Numbered from the stretch's first letter, positions 1 through 11,955 are shown. The stretch is DNA of 64,000 bases from Akebia trifoliata (GCA_017979445.1 CM030711.1:44191560-44255559), one strand, 5' to 3'. A program made the numbers and translations. The notes: generated by a model from the sequence alone, not told the origin.

Positions 1-905
1 TTAAATTTTACAACTTGCAAATCTAACCCGATGAATTCATTCTTCCATGGTATTCATTTTTCTTGAAAACAAAACTTGGCCAAGTCTACTTGAAAAATCG
101 AATTTGAGTCAATTAAGCTGTAAAACTCATTTGAACCAAGTTGGTTTAGGAACTTGACCGAGTTAGATGATTATATTTAATTTCATAACATGAAAAATCA
201 ATATTATTTATATATTAAAAAAAAAAATTTACTTGACTAATCCCAAGTAGACCAACGAGTCATAAGTTGACTTGACTTGATGGACATTCACTGAATCTAT
301 CACGAAACTATACTGACACCCTCATCTTGATCTTGTACATCTTACCAAAATCCCTTTATTTTCCTCCAAAACCTTTTTCTCCACACGCTTTGGTTAAGTA
401 CATAACTTACTGTGGGACAGAGCTTGCTATTTATAATGGCTGTTTTTAATTTCTGAAACGTATTTTATCATATATTATTCAAAATAAGGGTTGCAGTTAT
501 TAAATAATGGCATTTAAAAAAACATAAACAGCCCTCCTAAAAGCATTTTTATTTTTAAATTTCAAAATTAAATTTTTTTTTTACACATTAATTGAACAAT
601 GAAACTTTTTAAAACATGAACTGCAGGCAAAACCTCCATAAAGTAACAGTTGTGACAGAAGGGTCCCCTTTTAGCAGATACCTGTTTCCTTAAGGCGCAT
701 AAGAGAGGGCCCAATGGTTGGCCTACACCTCTAAAGGCTGTTTTCGCAATGAGCACTTTTTTGAACATGCAATTTTCACATTCTTGATTTATTTTTAGAT
801 CATTAAACCTGTCTTTAATTTAATGAGATCAATAACTCCCTACAAAAGAGAATTGAACACAAATCTAGTGTATCACCAATGGATTTTACCAAATAAGTTA
901 AGCTA

Positions 906-937
906 GGGGGGAGGGGGAGGGGGAGGGGGAGGGGGGG
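906..937 (+). repeat. (GGGGGA)n repeat with G-quadruplex potential
   Basis: Five G-runs of five or more are separated by single A residues, ending in seven G. It sits where the left end of the adjacent MITE fragment should be. Confidence 0.9.
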
Positions 938-1172
938 TGAGTTTGACAATAAATAGTGGTGAGTTTGACACTAAATAAAAAATAAAAAAAATCGAGTTAA
1001 ACAATAATAAAAAGTGGTGAGCTCAACAATAAATAAAAAAGCGGTGAGTTCACTAGCAACGAGGGACCTTTACGAAAAAATAAGTTTACTAAATGTCCTA
1101 TCAAGCTACCATGCAAAACTTAGGGAATATTTAGAAAGAAGTCCCTCCGCAAGGGTCCTTTAAGTAATCTTC
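938..1172 (-). mobile_element. Truncated copy of the GGGAAAA-TIR element
   Basis: The sequence shares, in reverse orientation, the 'gagttca cca ctttttatt' internal repeats of the element at 33511-34222. It ends with the same terminus (gggtcctttaagtaatcttccc). The other terminus is missing and the G-rich repeat takes its place. Confidence 0.7.
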
Positions 1173-2189
1173 CCTTTTTTTGGTGTGTGGTGTGGGCGGG
1201 CGTCAGCCCACTCTAAGTAAGTTCTCATTGAGAAATGTGAATGATGATGGAGCATGAAAGTGTTTCAAATCACATAGTAATTAATTTCATTTTTGTCAAG
1301 TGGATTATACACAATCATAATAGAAGCCAAACCCTAAGTGATTAAGAGAAGACTTGTATGATAATGAGAATAAACAAATGGATAGGTGTAAGAGAAATAA
1401 AGGGTATCATGATATGAAACTTTAACACATTCAATATAAACATGGTCACCACCAACACCACCGTGCTCGTCCAAATAAAGGTTTATGCAGCCCAACTCCT
1501 ATCAAGTATTATCCATTCTTGTAGTCTAATTGCATATACTTGACAAAATCATAAGCACTGGACATTCCTGGAATTCAAATGATCCTTTTAGCACTCATGT
1601 TCAGAATTTTATTCCAAGTAAAATTAACAAATATTTAGTGGATTCTTCAGTAGCCAAACTTTTTCAAAATGGAATAAAACAAAAAGCAATATCTATCATC
1701 ATTGTCCCAAGAAAAGATTATAAAGATTTTGCAAGAATCACAACTGAGACACAATGATTTATTTTTGACACCTAATGATGTGCAATGTACACGGTATTTG
1801 CTCCATAAAGCCATATAGTTTAAACAAAAAAATATATTAAAAAGCAAACACAATTTTTTTACTTAAAAGTTCAGGGAAATATTTAGGCTTCCATTACGAA
1901 AATACTTATAGGTTAAGAGAACTGTTCAAAACCATGACACCTAGATACTCCAAAATGTTCCGCATACCAATAGGACTAAATCTACAGTACAATGTTTCTC
2001 CTTTCATAATTGTGTTACTGGTCATTTTGTCAACTATTACCAATTTCATTATCAATTTTATCAAAGGATGTGCATAAATAGAATCTTGGAACATATATAA
2101 AGGCATGAGGGAAATCGTTGAAATGATTTTCACGTTAACAAAAAATTAAACCTCAATGCAAATCATCCTCACGAGTCATCCCAAATACT

Positions 2190-2395
2190 GGAGTTGGCAA
2201 TATGATTCTTATTTTGCCATTTAACTCTTTATAGATCCATATCTTTAGTCAAGGCATGTACTTTTATCTCTTTTCTAACTATCTCCATCCATGTCATTTC
2301 GGCCTTCCCCTTGCCATTTTAGAGCCTTCAACTAGAACTAAAGCACTCCTCGTTGATGCCTTTGTTTTACATGCCCATGACAAACCTATACCCGT
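2190..2395 (-). mobile_element. LINE remnant, reverse-transcriptase C-terminus
   Basis: The minus strand reads, with frameshifts, LVEGSKMARGRPK then TWMEIVRKE and a degenerate KWQNKNHIA. This matches the familiar plant LINE end (EGTKRGRGRPKKTW...). It is broken by stops and not functional. Confidence 0.7.
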
Positions 2396-2742
2396 AAATC
2401 TGTCCTAGTACCCGTATCTATGTCCTAGATTATGGGAAATGAGGACTCGTATTCCCATTTCCCATACCATGTTTGTACCAGTATCTGTACACAAGCATCA
2501 TATACTACAAATCTTTGATTACAGAAAGAAATTTATAGAACCATCAAAAGTTGTGGGGCCTGAGGCACATTGTCATTTGGCTTTACCAAGATACAAGAAT
2601 AAAGCACAAGCCAAACAGACGAAGATTTTAAATAAAAGTAGACTAATAAGAAGTTAACAACAATTTCTAAATGATGTTCTTAGAGAATTTCAAGATAATT
2701 TGTAGCATAATGTGTTGAATGCTGCAGCCAATACCCACTTGA

Positions 2743-3790
2743 CTCTTTTTAATAGATGCCTATCCTCTTCATCAAAAGCTCTTTCCAGCCAATACCCATT
2801 ACCATACTCATCATTATCATCAAGCCTAATCCAAAAAAATTGGGGTCAACTGTATCCATATCTTCGTCTTATATAGTTTCCATAAAGCTCACCCACTCCC
2901 CCCACCCCACAACTCTCCTGATCTCATCCTCATCAATTAACCCCTGATTTCAATCTAAAAATAATATTGCAAATACTTCTAGCATTCTCCACCCAAAGGA
3001 AATACTTTGTGGTGTTGTTCCCTTCCTTCAATCGTCTCACCCTCAACCTCTCCTTCCAACTTCACCAACTTTCAAGCTCACCCTTTTACTTCTCATTTCC
3101 AAAGAAATTCTCCCTCCTCCTTCCTGCCGGTGAGTGTTATGTTCTCCAAGATAGTTTTAAGCTTTAAGTCCACCCTCACAAATTACTCTTTATTCTATAC
3201 CTTAATCTTCTCCTTATGTGCCTTGAGTTTCGGACACAACACCAACCCAATTATACCATCACAAGAAAATGATTGCCACTATTCCTTGACTTTATCCATA
3301 AAATTAGGAATCTTAAGCCACATATTTCCAAAATGAAAAAGTCATGGCCTAGGAGCAAGCTCTCCACAATCCAACATTAATTAAACATGATCCAAAGCTT
3401 ATCTAGGGATTGCAACCCGCCCCAGCTACCATGACCATGAATCTATCTAGTCCACATAGAGTTGGGTCAACCTAATTATTCGACCAAGAACATTTACCTC
3501 CTTCCAAAGAATTATCAACATGGTAGTTCTTGTTCACGAGTTCTTCAAAATCCCTCGTGCTCCTGGTAATCAGACTTTCTCCTACTATCATAAAGAAAAC
3601 ATGAGAATATTAAAATCTTCACTGCCTTCCTTTCGTAGGAAAATCTACAAACATCAGAATCTCCGCCCATACAAGGAAAATCCCAAAGGCTAAAAAAATA
3701 ATCCTATTCCTCCCAAATTGATCTCGTTCGCCACTATCTCTAGGACCATAAACACCATTGAGAAGTCAAGCACTGATTTTTTTTTTTTTT
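2743..3790 (-). mobile_element. Degenerate LINE, endonuclease to RT linker region
   Basis: The minus strand carries, in order, GVYGPRDSGERDQF (endonuclease VYGP motif, about 3720-3770), a WSNN...CGLDRFM block (about 3430-3490), FGNMWLKIPNFMDKV (about 3270-3340) and RRLKEGNNTTKYF (about 2995-3035). These are landmarks of a plant LINE polyprotein. Many stops and frameshifts are present. At the 2790-2870 end lies a separate LINE tail with a CATCATTATCATCAAG repeat. Plus-strand open frames over 2967-3336 are shadows of this. Confidence 0.8.
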
Positions 3791-4181
3791 TTTGTGAGCA
3801 TGATGTCCATAGTGAAGGGACCATCCTCAAGAAGGATGTCCAAAGCAGGACTAGAACACCTTTTTCATCAAATGAATCATTACTGGACAAATGTCACATG
3901 CAATCCCCTAAAATCCAGTGAGGTGTTAGGGCCAGATAATTTGGTGGGAATAGATCCAGACTGACAAGAAGCTAAGAGAAAAATAGTTGATCAAAACTAG
4001 GGAGAAGATGAAGATCGGTTTGACATTGTAAGTTATTGCTGTCTGATTATGCACAAAACTTATTCTGAAGACTGCAAAACTCACGACAGGAGGACAAAAG
4101 TATAAATGAGTACATTGAAAAGTTTCTTCAATTGACCACTCAAAACTCTCAGAGAGAGACAGGCACAAAAGGTTGCCAAAT

Positions 4182-4327
4182 ATGTTAATAGGTTGAGATC
4201 GACAATTTGTTTTGATGGCTAAGCTGGACTTGAACCCACAACCTCAAAGTTGCTTTGCAACGTGTCAAACCAACTGAGCTATGGGTCAAAGTTGCTTTGC
4301 AATGTTAATGGGTTGAGATCGACAATT
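4182..4327 (-). mobile_element. tRNA-derived SINE-like insert with 26-bp target duplication
   Basis: On the minus strand the insert contains an A-box-like TAGCTCAGTTGG and a B-box-like GGTTCAAGTCC, spaced as in a tRNA. It is flanked by 26-bp direct repeats (4182-4207 and 4302-4327) differing at one base, as expected after LINE-mediated insertion. The 17-bp tcaaagttgctttgcaa occurs twice (4244-4260, 4286-4302). The acceptor and T stems do not pair well, so it is not a working tRNA gene. Confidence 0.75.
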
Positions 4328-5109
4328 GAAGATGAGTTTTCATTACATTGGATCTACGATGTTGACTTTGCCTATCAAATGGTGCTAAAAGGCAAAGAAA
4401 AAGTTATTTCAGTACATTAATAGGTAAGTAACTTCAAGAAGGGTGATCAACGGTAGAACGTACACCCTTGAAAAACTGGAATGGGGTTTTTTTTTTTCCA
4501 ACCCCAACAAACTCCATCAGCTATTTTAGCTGTGGATAGCAGGGGAACCAATCTTATGGGTGTCCTATATGTCAGATAAATGCCTCAATCTATTTGGTGG
4601 AAGTTTTTAAAAAAGAGAATTCAATAGAAACCAATAAAGGTTAGACTCTGGTTGAAGGAGATGGTAAGGAAGCATTGATCTTTTCTTGATAGTTGAGAAA
4701 GCATCAGTTTCTCCACCACTGATCAACGAGGATGATTGGTTTAGGACCAATGCACTTCTAGAGAAAAAGTTTGCAAAGTTACATATATAAGGAGATGTTA
4801 ACATCCAACACTTCAATGGGTTGTTAGCAACCTCCACAAACACAAACATTTATTTTCCCTGAAAAGAATATACTTTACTACAAAAAAGCAAGAGTTCGGT
4901 GGTAATTATGTAATATAATTTTTGTAAATAACTTTTTGAGGCTTTGTGATATTTACAAAATTACATTAATGCATTGCAATATTACCATAGAATCATTTTT
5001 GCACTAAATGACAAAATAGTGGGAAAAAAAATCGGGCAAATAAGGAAAACACGTGATTGTGGAGGTTGCTAATGTCCTGTTGAAGTCTTAAATGTTAGCA
5101 TTCCCCGAG

Positions 5110-5152
5110 TGTGTGTGTGTGTGTGTGTTGTTCACACGCGTGTGTGTTTGTG
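5110..5152. repeat. (GT)n microsatellite, interrupted
   Basis: About nine GT units, then a ttgttcacacgc interruption, then further GT units. Simple sequence with no coding context. Confidence 0.9.
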
Positions 5153-6234
5153 ATAGGATAAGAGCCATTTTTCTTCTCTCTTTTGTATTCTTTCATCACA
5201 ACTGTGTATCTAACACCTGGTTGGAACCAAAGCAAATTATCCCAGTTCTAGGTCCACCTTTTAAAGTATAGGAATTAGAACTGATACGAACCGAAACTGT
5301 TGTACACACAGGTCTCGGTTCTAAATACATTGGTACCCAAACCAGAACTGATCCATCGTCCATCCACTTCCATCTCTCTTGACCCATCAAAAATCATCTC
5401 CGTACCCTGGATTGCCAGCAAATAGCCACTATTGTCTATCACATTGGCATTGCCAATGTCAACCAGAAATGCATCTTTTCTTTTTTGCTGTGGTCTACAT
5501 TACCTTGTTCTCAGTTAATATAGATTATGTTATGTCATAGTGTTGATCATCTCACCTTCGACTTTACCAATAAATCCCCATGGACTACACTTAGAGTTGA
5601 ATTGATTTGGGAAATTATCCTATTCTTATAAATCGGCAACTATGTCTAGTACTTGATTTTGCTTGAGAGACATAACTTTTCACAGAGATTCTCTTAAGTA
5701 AAAGCAACAGAATGGAAGGTCACAACTCACAAATGTCTAGTTAGTAGCAATTTCATTTAGTAAACAAAGAAAAGATTCCTAACATCGAGGTGGCATGAGA
5801 ATGAACTAGTCTTGGAAAAATGGTGCATGTACTTTTAGTGACTGCCTTTAGCTATAGAGGTTGGGAAGTCATCAAAAGAAACCCAAAGCACATAATGCAA
5901 TGCAAAAGGATGGGAATCTATCACAAAACTAGCTACGACTAGATCAATGATAACCAAATCCAATGCTAGCCACCCAGCTTTGCATACTATAGTCATCATC
6001 ATAATTGAAGCCTTATCCCAAAGTTTGTGGTCATGACTTCGCATGATGTGGTACCTGTTCACTTTGATGATGGCTAGTGAAAACATGTCAGATTTAAACC
6101 AGCAAAAAAGTGCTCCTTAGATAGGATGGAAAAATTGCATGGTAACTAAAGGAACATGCCAGACCATTCAGCCAATATGCTCTTTAAAGAGATGAAACAA
6201 TTTACTGGATTAAAATGAAAATTTAAACTAGTAA

Positions 6235-6298
6235 ACTACCTATAGGACTAGAGTTTCATCAAAGCCTTATCCCAACTACTTGGGTTCAAACAAGATTC
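6235..6298 (-). mobile_element. LINE 3'-tail fragment
   Basis: The minus strand reads CCAAGTAGTTGGGATAAGGC then TTTGATGAAAC, the DPxxLGxGFDDD-type end shared by several fragments in the window. Only the tail is left. Confidence 0.55.
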
Positions 6299-6431
6299 AA
6301 CATATTTAGATATTTATTACTCTAGAGAATTTGTTCCTACATGAATGCATGCATATGATAAATGAGACTGAAGAGAAGTAGTCAGGAATTAGGTGCAAAA
6401 GTAAGAAAGAAAAAAGTAAAATATACAAGTC

Positions 6432-6652
6432 ATTTTAGCCGTTTGGATACACTTAAAAAGTAAGTTCTTTTACAAATAAATAAATAAAGATTGAAAGTTG
6501 AAAAGTTAACCGGCTTTGTTTGGGTTAACTTTTATAAAGTAAAAATCTAAAATTTATAAAAAGGAAAAGGAAAATACTTTCTACTTTCTAAAAATTACTT
6601 TCTCCCATAGTTACTTTCTACTTTCTTCTTTGTATCCAAACAGAGCCTAACA
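6432..6652. mobile_element. hAT-like MITE (GTTTGGATACA termini)
   Basis: Left end gccgtttggatacacttaaa; right end, reversed, gctctgtttggatacaaaga. These inverted ends are of a type common in plant hAT MITEs. The interior is AT-rich without coding sequence. I could not find a clean target duplication. Confidence 0.5.
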
Positions 6653-7049
6653 AAGATTTTACTAAATACACACATTTACTGTTCTACAATGCCTCACAAA
6701 GATTTTCAAATAGGTGAAGGAGGTTCTTAGAAGGCATAAAAATACTTGACAAGAAAACCCCCATCCCAGCTTCAATCCTATATTTGATGGTCATCAACTC
6801 TAGTGAAGATCAAAATAGAAGAAATAAAAGATGAAAATCTGGCCACCACCTCCTTCACTTCCAATCTTTGAAAACCCTTCTAAAACCCAAGTCCCTTGCT
6901 ACTTCCTCACCCGATTGGTTACATAAGGATGGAGAGATTGAGGAAGATGTTGTATGTAGAATTAGATTTGGATAATTAAAGTAGAAGTGTTTTTCTAGAG
7001 TTTAATGTGACCAACAAATCACAATCAAATTAAAGGAGAATTTTATGAG

Positions 7050-7402
7050 ACGGTTTAAGATCGGCTACGCAGAATGTTGGGGATCGAAAAACAATATGTT
7101 CATAGATTGAGAGTAACAATATGAGGATGTTGAGATGGATGGATGGATGGAAAGACTAAGAAAAATAATATTAGAAATGAAAATATTTGCCATGAAAGCT
7201 AACCCCAATTAAAAAGAATGTGTAAGTTGAAGGTTCTAATAGAATGAGAGAAGACCAAAATGAATGGGGATTGAGGTAGTTACATAATATATAAGCACAT
7301 TTGATTTAACCAAATACATGAATTTAGGTAAAATTGAATGAATGAACCTGATTCATTAAGTGAACCCCAATTTTGAGATAAGGCTTTGATGATGATGATA
7401 AC
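7050..7402 (+). mobile_element. LINE remnant, RT C-terminus plus tail
   Basis: The plus strand reads NMRMLRWMDGKTKKNNIRNE with stops and frameshifts, then a degenerate EGS...RPK stretch. It ends at gataaggctttgatgatgatgat. It resembles the [17 protein letters not shown] part of LINE reverse transcriptases. It includes a (GATG)n run near 7135. Not functional. Confidence 0.75.
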
Positions 7403-8796
7403 CATTAATATAAAAAATCACCCATTATTGTTTTTCTTGCAATCAATCTTGATACCATTTGGTACTAGAGGAAAATGGCTATGGCTTGATTAAAGTCACT
7501 AATTCTTTAAATTTCATCACTGAAGGAACACATTTCCATCATAAAAAGGGGTGGATGGTCAAATCCTAATATGATTGATTAATCTTGTTTGTTTTCTGAG
7601 AAGTTAATAATGGGCTGACCGTACAACCTAGTCTAGTTCCTTATGAGCTGGATGAATGACTTACTTCAACAAAAGCGTGGCAGGCATCATAGTTTTAAGA
7701 CCATAAGAAACTGTTGACCCATTTGCAGAGTGCCTTGACATTGCAAGTGCATATTGCAGACTTCACGTAAATATTTGGAAAACTAATTCTTTTTTTCCCC
7801 CTATAATCCATAGAGTTGGGGTCAATAAAAGTTGGGATCACAATGGACCATTTCTTCAGGTGCAGTTTGCATTATTGAGTTGAGATTGGTTGATAAGCAT
7901 TATTTTTATGCACCTTGATGTTTCACCTGAGGGACATGATCATGTGAAAAAGAGAATGGCCACAGTTTTAAATCCCTCAGCCTTAATCCATTTTCATGTG
8001 GGATTGATGCAGAGCCACCTATTTATTTATTTCCAATAGCTCAAGTTCTTCTACTTTATTGATTTGGACACCCAATTCAAACAACACGACTCCTACTGGA
8101 TTTTGGAACATCAAATACTAAACAACAAAATTTCATTCTGTCTTCACCTACAACTAAATTGATCTCTATAACTACCATAAAGCTAAACATCAAAACCTCC
8201 AACCAAATAAATAACCAATCTAACATCACAAGATTGACCAAGTTTAAATTTATATAAAAACAAAAAACCAAAATATAATATCAAAACAAAAAAAAAATCC
8301 GAAAATCATTCTAACCAATGAAACCAATTCCTCGGATTTATCATAAAAACGCAAACAGGTCTACAAAATCAACAACACAAGTCCCAATAGTTCAAGTTCT
8401 TTTGCTTTCTTGATTTGGACTCCAAATACACAACTTCTACTAGCACTTGAGTTTCTCATTACTAAACAACAAAATTCCATTTCGTCTTTGCTTACAACTA
8501 AATGTTATCTATAACTACCATCAACCTAAAGATCAAAAGCTCCCTATAACTACCATCAACCTTAAGATCAAAACCTCCAACCAAACAACTAACCAATCTA
8601 AAGTCAACGGATTGACCAAGCTTACAAGAAAAGCAATCGAAAATAAATTTCAACACAAACAAATCCAACAAGTACTCAAATCACAGAAACAGATTCATCG
8701 ATTTCATCATAACAACACAAACAACGTCACCATCAACATAATCAACAACAACAGAAATAAAGATCTATTAAGAATCAAATCCAAGCGAGAGATTTT

Positions 8797-8802
8797 TTTA
8801 TT
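8797..8802 (-). terminator. Probable poly(A) signal of the 89-aa gene
   Basis: AATAAA on the minus strand about 30 nt past the TGA, supporting a minus-strand transcript ending here. Confidence 0.45.
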
Positions 8803-8832
8803 ATGTAAAAGATAGAAATACGTACAGAAGAA

Positions 8833-9102
8833 TCAATCTGAATGCGAATCGTAAGGATCGTAATAAGAACTTGAAGAATCAGACGAGTTGGATGCGTAGA
8901 TGTAGTAATAGTCATCAGGTGGGGGAAAACAAAAGAAATTCCATAAACAGAGAGCGAGACGCCCTAACTGCTGTAATGGCAAACAACATATGAGATTCAG
9001 TACTTGTTGGCTGCTTAATCTCTCCGGATTGAAAGCTAAATATTGCCACAAATTCGCTGATATGTTCGCCACATTCACCACAAGAACACCATTGAACACC
9101 AT
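8833..9102 (-). CDS. Small hydrophobic protein with Tyr/Ser/Asp tail, 89 aa, unknown function
   Basis: Single-exon frame starting MVFNGVLVVNVANISANLWQ. A hydrophobic Cys/Leu/Trp-rich centre (about 33-60, ending CLWNFFCFPPPD) could be one membrane segment or hairpin. The tail (61-89) is Asp/Tyr/Ser-rich and ends YYDPYDSHSD. The open frame continues upstream to 9369, but that part is a low-complexity GA-rich stretch typical of a plant 5' UTR, so I chose the ATG at 9102. An AATAAA lies about 30 nt after the stop. The ordered composition suggests a real gene; I half-recall similar unnamed proteins in other plants but cannot name a family. No neighbour gives a functional clue. Confidence 0.65.
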   Translation of the reverse strand: MVFNGVLVVNVANISANLWQYLAFNPERLSSQQVLNLICCLPLQQLGRLALCLWNFFCFPPPDDYYYIYASNSSDSSSSYYDPYDSHSD

Positions 9103-9160
9103 CTCTCTCTCTCTACCCCCCTTTCTTTCTCTCTCTACTGTAATTTTTTTAATCTGCCGA
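9103..9160 (-). promoter_or_regulatory. GA-rich 5' leader of the 89-aa gene
   Basis: On the coding strand the sequence before the ATG is a run of GAGAGAGA repeats, the usual CT/GA-rich leader or core-promoter feature of plant genes. This supports the downstream ATG over the longer frame. Confidence 0.45.
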
Positions 9161-9604
9161 GAGAGAAATGAAGAGAAGTGTATTTGTTTTTCATTGGAAT
9201 TGGAATTTGGATTAGGTTGGTTTGTGGATGGAAGTAGGAATTGTATTCTATTTGGAGTTTGGACTACATTCCTAATTTCTAATCGGAGAAATAATAGTGA
9301 CAGGTTCATTTTTCTATGAACAGGGATTAAGAAAACTTGACTCGACTCATATGCAACTCGATGACTCACAAATTAACTGGGGAGACTAGAATAAATCTTA
9401 TTATATTTATTTAAAGTATTTTAATATTTAAAATTTTGGGATTATAATTAATTTATATTAAATTCATTAAAATACTTTAATATTTAAAATTTTGAATAGT
9501 AATTACTGTTATTTTCGAGGAAAAAAATGTAAGTATAACACAACTCCATTGTATCAATAAATTAGAGGTCATCCAATTTCAAACACATTTCTAGAGAGAA
9601 TAAA

Positions 9605-10035
9605 CCCAACCCTGAGGGGTTGGTTCGATGGCAATTTCAAATCTAATAAGCGATGAAAGTCCGTAGGTAGTATGTTCGATAACTCATAATATTTTGTGCA
9701 AATTTCTAATATTTGCATGTCCTCGTATGAAAAAAATTTTGAATCCACAAAATGGTTCATTTTTCATGTAAGGTTACTAAAATGAATGATCAGAATGGAT
9801 GCATATACAACAAGGGTTTGGCTTAATGGCAATTTTGGACCGATAAACAGTAAATGCCCGTAGGTTGTTCTCAGGGGGTCACCTATCAGGGTGTCTCCTT
9901 ACTTTTCTGGTGCATGTGATGTGCAAGCATTGCCCAAGACTAGTCCTTTAACAAGACCATGGTTTATGGACTAGACAAAGCCTAGATATGTACCCGGTCC
10001 TGTTTATAGGGATACCCGATTATCACAATGGAAAA
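9605..10035 (+). mobile_element. SINE-like repeats (one partial, one longer)
   Basis: Two related starts (ggttggttcgatggcaattt at about 9618; ggtttggcttaatggcaatt at about 9815) have an A-box-like TGGCnnAATGGCA. Each is followed by gt(c/a)cgtaggt, then a degenerate B-box. The second extends to an acceptor-like tail ending in a (TAA)n run. A related copy lies reversed at 17062-17290. Confidence 0.5.
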
Positions 10036-10151
10036 TAATAATTATTATTATTATTATTATTGTTGAATATATCATATTATGTTTCTTATTATAAATACTT
10101 TGATAAGTTGTCAGCATACACAAATAGGTACATAGATATGCAAATATATAT

Positions 10152-10328
10152 GGGTCAAGATCTGTAGACAGCGTTTTGTCTTATATGGCAAAACAGTTTT
10201 GAATTGGGCTGATTTTTTTTTTGCAATGATGATCCCTTCACCATAAAGATCATCCTCGCAAAAAATCAGCCCATTCTGAATCTTTTTGCCCATATAAGAT
10301 AAAACATGTTATCTACGGATCCTAACCC
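10152..10328. mobile_element. Palindromic-core MITE, TA-flanked copy
   Basis: Inverted halves: gggtcaagatctgtagacag on the left mirrors ctacggatcctaaccc on the right. In between lie mirrored copies of the core (gaattgggctgattttt / aaaaatcagcccattc). TA-rich sequence (caaatatatat and tatgtatata) lies on each side. No coding capacity. Confidence 0.75.
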
Positions 10329-10554
10329 TATGTATATAATAAATATTTCATTGGATTTAAGATTTTATATTTTGTGAGGTACTCCGACAAGGAAATGAAA
10401 TAGGGTGCAATAAAAACAAAAGAATGTTACAATAATCACACAAAAGTAAAGGTTGGTTGGGGGTATCTCATTCATATATATTTAAAAAATGAAAAATAAT
10501 TTTTATCGGACCCCACCTTGAAAGAGTAATTATAAAAACACCCCATGAATAAAT

Positions 10555-10870
10555 AAGGGCAACGCAGCCACAGTCGAATTATTTTGTCTTATATGGGTTA
10601 AAAATTTCGGATCCTCGTCTAAAATCAACCCATTCTAAAATTTCTAAGCCCATAAAAATTAGTTTATAAAATAATAATAATAAATAAATGGACGATTTAC
10701 GATTCTTGAACTTGTTTTGATTGGATTAGAAGTTTTGGAATAGACTGATTTTTTGTGTTGTGAGGATGATCTCTTCATAGATATCATCTTAACTAAAAAT
10801 TAACTCATTCCAAAACTTTTAAATCATATAAAACAAAACAATTTAGCTATGATTTGGGTTGTCCTGATTA
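10555..10870. mobile_element. Two degenerate palindromic-core MITE fragments
   Basis: At 10580-10660 and 10720-10850 the ttttgtcttatatgggtta and gttttggaatagactgattt motifs of the family appear with their inverted partners, decayed. No clean ends. Confidence 0.55.
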
Positions 10871-11589
10871 ATTTGTGAGGTGCTTTTATAATTACCCTCC
10901 TTGAAATTTATCCCTCTTTGCAACATCTACATCAGTGTATAGGGGTCCCAAGTACTCAATACTCATCTTCACATTTTTTTAATTTTCAATGGCTTGTAAT
11001 GTGAAGATATTGTTAGAACTTTGCTTTCCTAAAATTTGACTCTTTATTTGTGGGTAATTGGTCAACCAATGACTTTTCTTGTCATTAAATTCTTGAACCT
11101 TCCCTCTTATTTCTAAATCCACCAAAATTTTTGATTAAATGTCTTGGATTTATCCTTGAGAGTCATACATTGATACTATTAAGTTCACATACATCAACTC
11201 CAACAAGTCATCTAATCACTCACTTTGAATTTGAAATATGAAATAAATTTTAGTAACCCCACCCCCACCCCCACCATGAAATTGGTGATAATAGGTTTAT
11301 TTCCTTGCAAGAGGTAATATTAAGTTTATTGACTTAATTATTAGTTAAATTTATTTTTTGTTGACGAATTAATCATGAAATTTTATTTTTATTCAAAATA
11401 CCACTCAAAAACTTAAATTACTAAATCAAAATTTCACCATTAAATTATCAACAAAAAGGAAGGTTGGTTAATGATCAAGGGGTAAACTTAATATCATTAT
11501 CACCAAATTCACATGGGGTATATTACCAAAATACTCAAATATGAATTAATATTGATAGTAGTTATAAGGTATTTTTTTTTTTTGAGTCG

Positions 11590-11765
11590 TGATAATATGG
11601 TGCTCTCCTCTGATGCATGCTCCCTTACACCCCCATCACAGAATTGTAGATCAGTTACCTCGAGATACATAAGGAAATATTTATGATTGTGCATATCTCA
11701 AAGCAATTGATCTACGATTCTGTGATGGGGGCGTGTGTCAGAGGGGAGGCATCAGAAAATCATTA
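11590..11765. mobile_element. Foldback MITE (ACCCCCATCACAGAA core)
   Basis: Left arm ctcccttacacccccatcac then agaattgtagatca; right arm tgatctacgattctgtgatg then ggggcgtgtgtcagagggga. Inverted arms of about 70 bp surround a short centre. A second copy is at 43385-43560. Confidence 0.7.
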
Positions 11766-11804
11766 CAATTCTTTTTTTAATAATAGGAGTGTTTGGACCC
11801 CTAG

Positions 11805-11955
11805 GTCCAACTAGCCGCGACGAGGAAACTTACCTTTTAGAGCACCATATCTCGTCCATATCCCCCGAATAATGCAATACCCACCAACCACACATACCAG
11901 GAAAGATGTGATAAATCCATGCGGGTGGTCAACGAGGGGGCTTGAACTACTAAGT
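11805..11955. repeat. Dispersed repeat, copy 1
   Basis: Contains ttagagcaccatatctcgtc, tcccccgaataatgcaatac and a cgagggggcttgaact end. A related sequence is at 60095-60265. It is probably a decayed retroelement or SINE-like sequence; class not determined. Confidence 0.5.

Larger units (their letters stand above)
1..2185. other. Gene-free AT-rich region with MITE fragment
   Basis: No gene recognised. It holds degenerate CTTGACTC-type repeats (1-300), the G-rich repeat at 906-937, a truncated copy of the 712-bp element family (about 938-1172), and low-complexity sequence. Short open frames here lack conserved features. Confidence 0.6.
3800..8796. other. Gene-free region with scattered repeats
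   Basis: No gene recognised apart from LINE, SINE-like and MITE pieces listed separately. Otherwise unique-looking AT-rich sequence. The plus-strand open frame at 8447-8815 is Asn/Lys/Thr low-complexity and I do not call it. Confidence 0.55.

Noticed and set aside
3007..3336. 109-codon plus-strand open frame
   Set aside because: It is the opposite strand of a recognisable LINE polyprotein fossil.
4214..4290. Functional tRNA gene on the minus strand
   Set aside because: Promoter boxes are present but acceptor and T stems do not pair properly, and the block is flanked by a target duplication; it is a SINE or retroposed tRNA.
8447..8815. 122-codon plus-strand open frame
   Set aside because: Asn/Lys/Thr/Gln low complexity, no domain, and it lies antisense to the 3' end of the 89-aa gene.
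9103..9369. N-terminal extension of the 89-aa protein to 178 aa
   Set aside because: The extension is GA-rich leader sequence on the coding strand with low-complexity translation (RERKGGRERE). The ATG at 9102 begins the ordered part.
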